Below are positions 1-5,268 of a DNA stretch of 7,650 bases, piece after piece. Numbering within the stretch: position 1 is the first letter of the stretch; each line of letters starts with the position of its first letter. The translations under genes were made by a program, and so were the position numbers. The notes under the pieces were generated by a model. That model was given only the letters and a program-made list of their open reading frames with translations, was not told the DNA's origin and did no database searches. The stretch comes from Candidatus Gastranaerophilales bacterium (GTDB lineage: Bacteria > Cyanobacteriota > Vampirovibrionia > Gastranaerophilales > Gastranaerophilaceae), in assembly GCA_900548405.1 (NCBI GenBank), contig UNSJ01000066.1, positions 1 to 7,650 of the forward strand, given 5' to 3'.

Positions 1-70
1 AGAAATTATTGATCAAGAAAACTATAAGTATATCCTTAAAGCTAAAGAAAATTATTATGCTAAACCATAG
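1..70 (+). CDS. 3' end of an unidentified gene
   Basis: The frame starting at base 2 is open from the left edge to a TAG stop at 68-70 and gives 22 residues ending in ENYYAKP. The peptide is charged and tyrosine-rich with no recognisable motif, so no function can be given. It is called a gene end because the frame enters from the edge without a stop, its codon use (AAA, GAA, TAT) resembles the other genes here, and a perfect hairpin starts 4 bases after the stop. It could still be a chance open frame, because 22 codons is short. Confidence 0.55.
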   Translation, partial: EIIDQENYKYILKAKENYYAKP

Positions 71-74
71 AAAA

Positions 75-96
75 GAAACGCCACAGTGGGCGTTTC
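75..96 (+). terminator. Hairpin after the left-edge gene
   Basis: Arms GAAACGCC (75-82) and GGCGTTTC (89-96) pair perfectly around the 6-base loop ACAGTG. Four A residues precede it and only AATG follows, so it lacks a proper T tract on the plus strand; the arm itself ends in TTTC. The position, 4 bases after a stop codon, suggests it ends the upstream transcript. Read on the minus strand the hairpin is followed by TTTT. Confidence 0.6.
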
Positions 97-392
97 AATG
101 ACTCCTTGTATCGATTTATACATATGATACATGAGTAAATCTATTATCATTTTAATATTAATATATCCATGGTCAAATACTTTACATGCTTATTGTATAC
201 TTATATAAAGTATTGTAAATAATGCAAACTGTTGATTATGTCAAATAATTTACATTTCTTAACTAGTGACACTATATTATAAACTATTTTAATTAAAAAG
301 TCAAGTGTTTATCGCAAATTTATCTTAATTATCACGTGCTTTTTAAACATCTTAATTTAATAAAACAATTTAAATCATTAAAATGTAACTAA
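97..392. other. AT-rich noncoding stretch
   Basis: No credible gene was found on either strand. By hand count, 181-300 has 23 G+C in 120 bases (about 19%). A weak TGTATC/GATACA pair (107-112 and 126-131) is the only local symmetry noted. The stretch may hold promoters or be relic sequence, but nothing specific can be supported. Confidence 0.5.
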
Positions 393-757
393 GCGATATG
401 CAGTTTTTTGCCCATAGGAATTAAAGATTTCGGGTTGTCAAAATTGCAGGTTTTTAATCTATCCGGTCCTAAACTATGCAGCGATTTGGCGAATTTGGAG
501 TGTTAAACCGTATGTCAACCTCCATATAAAACACCAGATAACATCTGTTATCTGGTGTTTTATTTTGCGTAGTAGGGCGAGAAACATTATAATGGTGGTT
601 CGGCGGATTTGCGGACGGATGGAGTGAGCAAAACGAACAAATCCGGATAGCGAACAGATTGAGCATACTGTGGCAAAGCCACAAGTGCGAAACTCTGTGA
701 GCGTGGAGCAAATCCAAGAGGAGTCCACTGTGGCCCATATTAAGATATTTTTCTTTT
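393..757. other. GC-richer island, possible relic element or structured RNA
   Basis: Base composition changes sharply here: 46 G+C in 120 bases at 411-530 (38%) and 62 in 120 at 601-720 (52%), against about 19% at 181-300. One plus frame is open from 393 to a TAA at 504-506, ending in SDLANLEC, 21 bases before a strong terminator. Another plus frame is open from 418 to 756 except for one TGA at 625-627. Minus-strand frames are open too, so openness is not evidence of coding. Short stems are present: CGGATTTG (604-611) with CAAATCCG (638-645), TGTGGC (669-674) with GCCACA (678-683), and GTGGA (703-707) with TCCAC (724-728). The parts before and after the terminator may have separate origins. 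I recognise no protein or RNA family. A degraded mobile element or a noncoding RNA is possible. Confidence 0.4.
528..566 (+). terminator. Strong intrinsic terminator without an intact upstream gene
   Basis: The left arm AAAACACCAGATAACA (528-543) pairs perfectly over 16 bases with 546-561 around a 2-base centre; in RNA the loop would be a few bases larger. The right arm ends in TTTT and is followed by ATTTT (562-566). This is the most canonical plus-strand terminator in the window. No complete plus-strand gene lies between the hairpin at 75-96 and this site, so it may have outlived the gene it served. Confidence 0.8.
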
Positions 758-759
758 AA

Positions 760-778
760 CTATAAGTTGAACTTATAG
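760..778. promoter_or_regulatory. Perfect 19-bp palindrome, likely operator
   Basis: CTATAAGTT-G-AACTTATAG is a perfect inverted repeat with 9-base arms and one central base. It lies about 120 bp upstream of the XRE-type gene at 900, just after the GC-richer island. This form suits binding of a dimeric helix-turn-helix protein. Its sequence differs from the palindromes at 830-855, so it may bind a different regulator. No T tract follows on either side, so a terminator is less likely. Confidence 0.5.
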
Positions 779-829
779 ACTACGATATGACTTTATTGTT
801 TGTTTTCATTCAGTATTATAAATTATTTA

Positions 830-855
830 TACGAACTGTTCGTAGTAGCTACGAA
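830..855. promoter_or_regulatory. Two overlapping palindromes, likely operators of the XRE gene
   Basis: TACGAAC-T-GTTCGTA (830-844) and TTCGTAG-TAG-CTACGAA (839-855) are both perfect and share the GTTCGTAG half-site. Their centres, 837 and 847, are 10 bp apart, one helical turn. A related half-site, CTACGAT, occurs at 780-786. They lie 45-70 bp upstream of the ATG at 900, the usual place for autoregulation by an XRE/Cro-CI type repressor. The spacing does not fit the GAAC-N4-GTTC LexA box. Confidence 0.55.
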
Positions 856-864
856 TGTGTTCTA

Positions 865-891
865 TTGTTACTAATCACAAATTCATATAAT
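865..891 (+). promoter_or_regulatory. Possible promoter giving a leaderless XRE transcript
   Basis: A perfect TATAAT stands at 886-891, only 8 bases before the ATG at 900. The best -35 match is TTGTTA (865-870) with a short 15-base spacer, so the pair is suboptimal. Transcription from this -10 would begin at about 897-900, leaving little or no leader. No Shine-Dalgarno sequence precedes the ATG, which agrees. An earlier promoter in the AT-rich DNA at 796-832 cannot be excluded. Confidence 0.35.
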
Positions 892-899
892 CTCATATT

Positions 900-1253
900 A
901 TGGTCGTAGATTTAAGAAAAAAAGAAATTAAAAAAAAATTTGGTGAAAAAGTCAAAATGTATAGAAATTTGGCGAAATTAACGCAAGAACAACTCGCGGA
1001 AAAATGCGGCTGTTCTCCTCAAACAATTTCAGGCACAGAAACAGGATACAGTTTTCCATCATCAAATATACTTTTCAAAATTGCAGAAGCACTTGATATT
1101 CCACTCGTCTATCTCTTCAATTTTGGTGATGACAAAAATTTAAAAAACAAAGAAATTTCTAATGTTGTTACAGAAATTTTTGGAAACTTAAATGAAGAAC
1201 AACAGAAAGTTATGATAAAAGTAATGCAAGAATTAGGTTACTACATAAGTTAA
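900..1253 (+). CDS. XRE-family (Cro/CI-type) transcriptional regulator, 117 aa
   Basis: This is a small cytoplasmic DNA-binding protein with one helix-turn-helix domain at about residues 11-75. Helix 2 is LTQEQLAEKC (27-36), helix 3 is around SPQTISGTETG (39-49), and IAEALDIPLVYLF (61-73) is the usual end of the fold. The last 40 residues form a charged, probably helical tail (NLNEEQQKVMIKVMQEL) that could mediate dimerisation. No sensor or peptidase domain is present. The ATG at 900 is the only start that keeps the whole domain. It has no ribosome-binding site but sits just after a TATAAT, so a leaderless message is likely. The palindromes at 830-855 suggest autoregulation. The first codons are A-rich, with runs of 7 and 9 A (917-923 and 930-938). 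The LuxR-like gene follows after 36 bp. The family is secure; its targets are unknown. Confidence 0.88.
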   Translation: MVVDLRKKEIKKKFGEKVKMYRNLAKLTQEQLAEKCGCSPQTISGTETGYSFPSSNILFKIAEALDIPLVYLFNFGDDKNLKNKEISNVVTEIFGNLNEEQQKVMIKVMQELGYYIS

Positions 1254-1266
1254 AAATTATATTTAG

Positions 1267-1289
1267 TATAATTCATAATAGGAGAGTAT
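1267..1289 (+). promoter_or_regulatory. -10 box and ribosome-binding site of the LuxR-like gene
   Basis: A TATAAT stands at 1267-1272, just after the stop of the XRE gene, without a convincing -35. A Shine-Dalgarno AGGAGAG (1280-1286, core GGAG 1281-1284) is spaced properly before the ATG at 1290. The ribosome-binding site is clear and fixes the start; the promoter is weaker evidence. This gene may be read from its own promoter, with the XRE gene, or both. Confidence 0.45.
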
Positions 1290-1493
1290 ATGTTAAACCC
1301 GCCATTAATGCCTTTAGAAATTAAAATTCTCAACCAACTCGCACAAGGGTATACACAATTAAAAATTGCAAAAGATTTAAATATGACCTATAATCAGTGT
1401 ATCGGTATTACTAAAAATTTACGCAAAAAATTTAAAGCAGAGAATACTACTGTATGCGTGGTAAGAGCTTATAATCAAGGTTTTATCAAATAA
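1290..1493 (+). CDS. Single-domain LuxR/GerE-type HTH protein, 67 aa
   Basis: The whole protein is about the size of one GerE helix-turn-helix domain. LEIKILNQLAQGYTQLKIA (9-27) matches the family pattern of an acidic residue, hydrophobic helix, G and KxIA. The recognition helix is around MTYNQCIGITKNLRKKF (32-48), and TVCVVRAYNQGFI (54-66) matches the final family helix. There is no receiver or ligand-binding domain, so its activity must be set by its amount, a partner or modification. The start is supported by the AGGAG site at 1280. Pairing with the XRE gene 36 bp upstream suggests a small regulatory unit, perhaps acting on the surface-glycan genes downstream; that is inference. The recognition helix diverges from typical LuxR proteins (TYNQC instead of SxxTV), so specificity cannot be guessed. 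Confidence 0.75.
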   Translation: MLNPPLMPLEIKILNQLAQGYTQLKIAKDLNMTYNQCIGITKNLRKKFKAENTTVCVVRAYNQGFIK

Positions 1494-1574
1494 TGCGCAT
1501 GGTATGATTTATCATCTTGAATAAACAACCGTCTTATTGTTTTACTCGTTTGTACAATAAATTATTAGTTTATT

Positions 1575-2759
1575 ATGATAAAAAACTATTGTGAAAGAAA
1601 AGACGGCATTAATCTTGTTGTGGGAGCAGGATTTTCAGGAGCGGTTACAGCCGAAAGAATTGCAAATATCCTTGATGAAAAAGTCCTTATTATTGATAAA
1701 AAAAACCATATCGGAGGAAATTCATTCGATTACACGGATAAAAACGGAATTTCTATACACAAATACGGTTCTCACATATTTCATACAAACAATCAAAAGG
1801 TTTGGGACTATGTTAACAGGTTTTCAAGCTTTAATACTTATATGCATAGGGTTTTGGCTGTAATCGACGGGATTGAAACAACAATTCCGTTTAATATTGA
1901 CACATTGTATAAAGTTTTTCCTGACAGCGTTGCCCATAAGCTTGAATTAAAACTTCTTGAATCTTTCCAATATAATTCAAAAGTTCCTATACTCGAACTT
2001 GCAAAATATAACGATAAAGACTTAAATTTTCTTGCAGATTATATTTATGAAAAAGTATTTTTGCACTATACAGTTAAACAATGGGGCAAAACACCCGATG
2101 AAATTGACGGAGCCGTAACAGCCAGAGTACCTGTTCTTATAGGCAAAGATACAAGATATTTCCAAGATGTTTATCAGGGAATTCCTATAAAAGGATATAC
2201 CGACCTGATAAATAATATTCTTAATAACAAAAATATTGAAATTAGGTTAAATACTGATTTTAAACAAGTTAATCTTAATAATTTCAAACGTATTTTCTTT
2301 ACAGGCTCAATAGATGAATTATTTGATTACAAATTCGGAATGTTACCTTACAGAAGCGTTAATTTCAAATTCGAAGAATATAATACCGAATTTTACCAAA
2401 ACAACAGTGTTGTTAATTACCCGAATAATTATGATTTTACAAGAATTCATGAATATAAGCATTACAATAGCAAAAAAACTTCAAAGACTGTTATAGCAAA
2501 AGAGTACTCACAAAATTATGTTTTCGGAAAAAATGAACGTTATTATCCAATAATTAATGATGAAAACCAAAAACTCTATAACAAATATCTCGAGTATTCA
2601 AAACAGCATCAAAATTTGTTTTTTCTTGGCAGACTGGGGGATTACAAATATTATGACATGGACAAAGCTGTATTAAGAGCTTTAAATCTCTTTGAAGAAT
2701 TATTTAATAATAAAGAAGAAAAGGCAAAATCCGTTTATAAAGAAGCAGAGGAGGAATAA
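1575..2759 (+). CDS. glf: UDP-galactopyranose mutase, 394 aa
   Basis: A FAD-dependent cytoplasmic enzyme that converts UDP-galactopyranose to UDP-galactofuranose for surface glycans. The length fits the family (about 370-400 aa). The N-terminal Rossmann motif is VVGAGFSG (15-22), followed by NHIGGNSFD (44-52) and HKYGSHIFHTNNQKVWDYVN (62-81). Further signatures are YTVKQWG (165-171), RYFQDVYQGIPIKGYT (194-209), TRIHEYKH (289-296, carrying the conserved active-site Arg) and GRLGDYKYYDM (352-362). The residue matching the second conserved active-site Arg (R174 in Klebsiella and E. coli numbering, motif RxPVR) appears to be Leu188 in RVPVL. Eleven residues precede the usual start of the fold, and no ribosome-binding site precedes the ATG, so the exact start is less certain. 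The stop overlaps the next gene's ATG, so the two are coupled. Confidence 0.93.
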   Translation: MIKNYCERKDGINLVVGAGFSGAVTAERIANILDEKVLIIDKKNHIGGNSFDYTDKNGISIHKYGSHIFHTNNQKVWDYVNRFSSFNTYMHRVLAVIDGIETTIPFNIDTLYKVFPDSVAHKLELKLLESFQYNSKVPILELAKYNDKDLNFLADYIYEKVFLHYTVKQWGKTPDEIDGAVTARVPVLIGKDTRYFQDVYQGIPIKGYTDLINNILNNKNIEIRLNTDFKQVNLNNFKRIFFTGSIDELFDYKFGMLPYRSVNFKFEEYNTEFYQNNSVVNYPNNYDFTRIHEYKHYNSKKTSKTVIAKEYSQNYVFGKNERYYPIINDENQKLYNKYLEYSKQHQNLFFLGRLGDYKYYDMDKAVLRALNLFEELFNNKEEKAKSVYKEAEEE

Positions 2760-2761
2760 TG
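2748..2761 (+). promoter_or_regulatory. TAATG overlap with strong ribosome-binding site
   Basis: The glf stop TAA (2757-2759) shares its last A with the glycosyltransferase ATG (2759-2761). A GAGGAGGA Shine-Dalgarno sequence (2748-2755) lies inside the last codons of glf, 4 bases before the ATG when measured from GGAGG. This arrangement is typical of translational coupling and fixes the start of the downstream gene. Confidence 0.85.
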
Positions 2762-3760
2762 GACATCAAAGTATCTGTAATAGTACCTGTTTACAATGTA
2801 GAAAACTATTTAAAACAAGCAATCAGCAGCGTAATTAATCAAACATTAAAAGAAATTGAAATAATTTGCGTTAATGACGGTTCAACCGATTCATCAAAAG
2901 CAATTCTTGATGAATACCAAAAATCTGATGACAGAATAATCGTTGTAAACAAATCAAACAAGGGTTATGGTGCAGCTTGCAATACAGGTTTAAAACTTGC
3001 ACGAGGAAAATATGTCGCAATTTTAGAACCTGATGATTTTATCGATGCAGAAATGTATGAAAATCTATACTCCCTTGCTCAAAGCTGTGATGCGGATATG
3101 GTTAAATCTGCATTTTACGAATTTTCAGACGGTATAGGCTCATCAAAAATTAACTGGAGTGAACAATATACAATGCCTGATAAAGTTTTCAAATTGGAAG
3201 AATATCCGCAATTTTTGTATTTTCATCCGAGCATTTGGTCTTGCATTTATAAAACCGAATTTTTAAGGAAAAATAAAATTACTTTTAAAGAGGTAAAAGG
3301 TGCAGGCTGGGTGGATAACCCGTTTCAGGTGCAGACACTCTGCCTTGCAGAAAAAATTTGTTATACAGACACACCGTTTTATAATTACAGGCTGACCAAT
3401 CCTTCCTCATCAAGTAACATTGTAAATATTTCCAATCCGTTTGACAGAAGCGACGAAGTCCACGCATTTTTAGAAAAAAAACAAATCCGTAATCATGGTA
3501 TATTGGCAAATCTTTATAAACGTGAATTAGGTTATATAAATAAAGTTTTAAGCGGAGTAAGCGATAATTTATTTGATTTTGCATGCAAAAAAATTACTGA
3601 TATGATTGCACGTATGGACTCTGATATAATTTTTACACACTCGCAATTAAATGATTATGAAAAATATGTTTATAAATCTTGCAAAAGTTATAACGGAATA
3701 GGTTCTCTTATGCGTCAGATACAAGAAAATTGCGAATCAATAAAAATTGTAAGCTGTTAA
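2759..3760 (+). CDS. Family 2 (GT-A) glycosyltransferase, 333 aa
   Basis: The first ~215 residues match glycosyltransferase family 2 (GT-A fold). VSVIVPVYNVENYL (5-18) is the first strand and nucleotide-sugar binding region. VNDGSTD (38-44) carries the conserved Asp40, and ILEPDDFID (88-96) is the DxD-like metal-binding motif. GWVDNPFQVQTLCLA then YNYRLTNPSSSSN resembles the acceptor-side region of polysaccharide GT2 enzymes. No membrane segment is evident, so it is probably a cytosolic or membrane-associated enzyme working on a lipid-linked glycan. Coupling to glf makes transfer of galactofuranose a natural guess, but GT2 sequence alone does not define donor or acceptor. The remaining ~110 residues have no recognised domain. 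It is the last gene of the pair, and a hairpin follows 13 bases after the stop. Confidence 0.9.
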   Translation: MDIKVSVIVPVYNVENYLKQAISSVINQTLKEIEIICVNDGSTDSSKAILDEYQKSDDRIIVVNKSNKGYGAACNTGLKLARGKYVAILEPDDFIDAEMYENLYSLAQSCDADMVKSAFYEFSDGIGSSKINWSEQYTMPDKVFKLEEYPQFLYFHPSIWSCIYKTEFLRKNKITFKEVKGAGWVDNPFQVQTLCLAEKICYTDTPFYNYRLTNPSSSSNIVNISNPFDRSDEVHAFLEKKQIRNHGILANLYKRELGYINKVLSGVSDNLFDFACKKITDMIARMDSDIIFTHSQLNDYEKYVYKSCKSYNGIGSLMRQIQENCESIKIVSC

Positions 3761-3766
3761 TACTAC

Positions 3767-3796
3767 AAAAAAAAGGCAGGAATTATTTTCCTGCCT
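3767..3796 (-). terminator. Shared terminator between convergent genes
   Basis: Arms AGGCAGGAA (3774-3782) and TTCCTGCCT (3788-3796) pair perfectly around a 5-base loop, and A residues run from 3767 to 3774. On the minus strand this is a hairpin followed by a run of eight T, a canonical terminator for the HAD gene that ends at 3821. On the plus strand the same hairpin lies 13 bases after the glycosyltransferase stop but has no T tract, so it would act weakly or only by its stem. Confidence 0.85.
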
Positions 3797-3820
3797 ATGA
3801 TTCAGATTGGAATAATAGGG

Positions 3821-4171
3821 TTAGTGTACTTTATTTTCGTGCCAGACCTTAAAATTAACAATTTCATTCAAAAGATCATCGTAATTTCCGTTAAATGTTA
3901 TACATCGGTCATCAACAAAGAGCCAGCAGACTTCTTTGATATTTGTGATACCGGAAAAATATTTATCTAATCCGTTATTAAAAACCCATTTTTCTACTAA
4001 GTTTTTATTGCGTGATGTAAACAATTTTAAATCATATTTTTTTGATAATATTTCCAAAAAATCAACTGCACCTTTTTTCACAGGAGGGATATAATCTTTT
4101 TGAAAACCTTTTGTGTATTCATTTATTACACCATCAAGATCCAACAGTATAGTCTTTTTTTTGTTGCACAT
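3821..4171 (-). CDS. Small HAD-superfamily hydrolase, 116 aa
   Basis: A probable cytoplasmic phosphatase with a minimal HAD fold and almost no cap domain. Motif I is LLDLDGVI (9-16), with Asp11 as nucleophile and Asp13 as acid/base. Motif II is LFTSR (50-54). The acidic motif IV is LFVDDRC (84-90), with Asp87/Asp88 for magnesium. The end FNGNYDDLLNEIVNFKVW resembles small HAD proteins of the BT0820 or deoxyribonucleotidase-like type, so a nucleotide or sugar phosphate is possible; the substrate is unknown. I chose the ATG at 4171 because AAGG lies 9 bases upstream and motif I then falls at the usual distance from the N terminus. A longer frame from 4225 would add 18 residues lying in the divergent promoter region. 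It is divergent from the XRE gene at 4239 and convergent with the glycosyltransferase. Confidence 0.8.
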   Translation of the reverse strand: MCNKKKTILLDLDGVINEYTKGFQKDYIPPVKKGAVDFLEILSKKYDLKLFTSRNKNLVEKWVFNNGLDKYFSGITNIKEVCWLFVDDRCITFNGNYDDLLNEIVNFKVWHENKVH

Positions 4172-4196
4172 TAAATTAACCTTAATTCCTATCTCG

Positions 4197-4224
4197 TTCA
4201 CGAAAGCGATATTTATACTATACA
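4197..4224 (+). promoter_or_regulatory. Weak candidate promoter for the second XRE gene
   Basis: TTCACG (4197-4202) and TATACA (4219-4224) with a 16-base spacer form the best pair found in the divergent gap. Each matches the consensus at 4 of 6 positions. Transcription would begin near 4231, leaving about 8 bases before the ATG at 4239, which has no Shine-Dalgarno sequence. A perfect 8-bp palindrome, TACATGTA (4221-4228), overlaps the -10 and could be an operator. Confidence 0.3.
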
Positions 4225-4238
4225 TGTAAAATATATAA

Positions 4239-4502
4239 ATGCAAACTAATGAAAATAAACAAAAAATACTTAATGCTCTCGCTAATGTTACAAAACAATT
4301 ACGCGGTGAAAAAAGTCAATTTTTATTATCCGGTGAAAATGATATTTCAGTTTCAATATTAAGTACGATTGAACGAGGAATGAAAGATCCGCAGCTCACA
4401 ACTGTTTTTAAACTTGCTGAAGCTCTGGATATGAAACCCCATGAATTTATCAAACTTATAGAAGACTCACTTCCAAATGATTTTTCTCTTATTGATAAAT
4501 AA
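4239..4502 (+). CDS. XRE-family transcriptional regulator, 87 aa
   Basis: A single-domain helix-turn-helix protein. The domain spans about residues 7-75: helix 2 near KSQFLLSGEN (25-34), recognition helix near SVSILSTIERG (37-47), then PQLTTVFKLAEALDMKPHEF (51-70), a strong XRE signature (SxxxIERG...P....LxxLAxAL). A short acidic tail follows. It has no sensor domain. The ATG at 4239 lacks a ribosome-binding site; the upstream DNA is almost all A/T, so a leaderless or very short-leader transcript is likely. The thioesterase begins 20 bp after its stop, and the HAD gene is divergent 67 bp away. By position it may control the thioesterase, the HAD gene or itself; that is inference. It differs clearly in sequence from the XRE protein at 900. 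Confidence 0.85.
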   Translation: MQTNENKQKILNALANVTKQLRGEKSQFLLSGENDISVSILSTIERGMKDPQLTTVFKLAEALDMKPHEFIKLIEDSLPNDFSLIDK

Positions 4503-4507
4503 ATTTA

Positions 4508-4516
4508 TGATAAAAT
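4508..4516 (+). promoter_or_regulatory. Extended -10 before the thioesterase
   Basis: TGATAAAAT (4508-4516) matches the extended -10 form TGn-TATAAT with one mismatch. It would start transcription at about 4522-4524, at the thioesterase ATG (4523), giving a leaderless message. TTGATA (4492-4497) is too close (13 bases) to be a standard -35. No Shine-Dalgarno sequence precedes the ATG, which agrees. Co-transcription from the XRE gene is also likely. Confidence 0.35.
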
Positions 4517-4522
4517 AGTTAT

Positions 4523-5260
4523 ATGATTTTCGAAGATAATTTAAAAATTAAGTATTCTGAAATGGATTATAAACTTGCATTAAAACCTTCTGCATTACTT
4601 AATTTTTTGCAGGATTTGGCAAGTGAAAACGCTGAGCAGCTGGGATTCGGGTACTCATATATCCGCAACCGTAATCTTATGTGGTTTATTATTAAGTACA
4701 GAATGGAATTCACTGACTATCCGGTATCGGTTTATGATTTAACAATTAAAACCGAACCAAGAGGATGCAACAAATTATTTGCATTCCGTGACTTTTGGCT
4801 ATATGAAGGTGACAAAATGCTGGCTCAAATTGCAAGCACCTGGTCATTAGTTGATATTAATTCAAAAAGTATTGTTCCTCCGCAAAGCGCATTGAATAAT
4901 GAATACATGCCCGCATTTGAAAAACGTGAAAGTGATTTGAATTATAAAAAAATCAGACCGCTTGAAAAAATTGATATTTCTAAAACCTTTGAAATTCGTT
5001 ACGATGATATCGACGTAAATTGCCATGCCAATAACGGAAACTACATTATCTGGGCTTTTGAACCGTTGAGTTTTGAATTTAAAAGTTCGCATAAACTGAA
5101 AATTCTTGATATTCAATTTAAAAAAGAGATTAAATTCGGTCAAAAAGTATTATCCGAAATTGAATTTAAAGATAAAAAAACAACTGTTCATGTAATTAAA
5201 AACTCTGATACAGGTGAAGATTTATGTCTTGTGGAAGCTGTATGGACAGAAAACAAATAA
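4523..5260 (+). CDS. Acyl-ACP thioesterase (FatA/FatB-like, bacterial), 245 aa
   Basis: This enzyme hydrolyses acyl-ACP to release a free fatty acid and acyl carrier protein in the cytoplasm. The length is typical for bacterial members (about 240-250 aa), which have two tandem hotdog domains. The first (residues 4-125) shows YSEMDYKLALKPSALLNFLQ (11-30) and STWSLVD (105-111). The second (155-245) carries DIDVNCHANNGNYIIW (162-177), with Asp164, Asn166 and His168 in the positions of the D-x-N-x-H catalytic set, followed by Glu180. No signal peptide or membrane helix is seen. The ATG gives the normal N terminus although no ribosome-binding site precedes it. The XRE regulator is 20 bp upstream; prs downstream has its own promoter. 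Likely uses are lipid recycling or supply of fatty acids for secretion; chain-length preference cannot be read from sequence. Confidence 0.9.
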   Translation: MIFEDNLKIKYSEMDYKLALKPSALLNFLQDLASENAEQLGFGYSYIRNRNLMWFIIKYRMEFTDYPVSVYDLTIKTEPRGCNKLFAFRDFWLYEGDKMLAQIASTWSLVDINSKSIVPPQSALNNEYMPAFEKRESDLNYKKIRPLEKIDISKTFEIRYDDIDVNCHANNGNYIIWAFEPLSFEFKSSHKLKILDIQFKKEIKFGQKVLSEIEFKDKKTTVHVIKNSDTGEDLCLVEAVWTENK

Positions 5261-5268
5261 AATAGCAA

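Noticed and set aside
469..738. Two overlapping minus-strand frames of 84-89 codons
   Set aside because: Their composition (rich in Cys, His, Arg, Ser) is unlike the real genes here, there is no ribosome-binding site, two frames are open at once, and they run through the strong terminator at 528-566.
592..759. Plus frame read through a TGA at 625 (recoding or selenocysteine)
   Set aside because: No selenocysteine-type protein context or convincing insertion hairpin was seen, and the other genes use TGA/TAA/TAG normally or avoid them. A relic or noncoding sequence is simpler.
830..844. LexA (SOS) box
   Set aside because: GAAC and GTTC are separated by 1 base here, not 4, and no SOS gene is adjacent.
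1591..1863. Alternative plus frame inside glf
   Set aside because: It is fully contained in the strongly supported glf frame and shows no domain.
4172..4225. Longer N terminus for the HAD hydrolase
   Set aside because: The extra 18 residues resemble no HAD N terminus and lie in the divergent promoter gap. The ATG at 4171 has an AAGG site.
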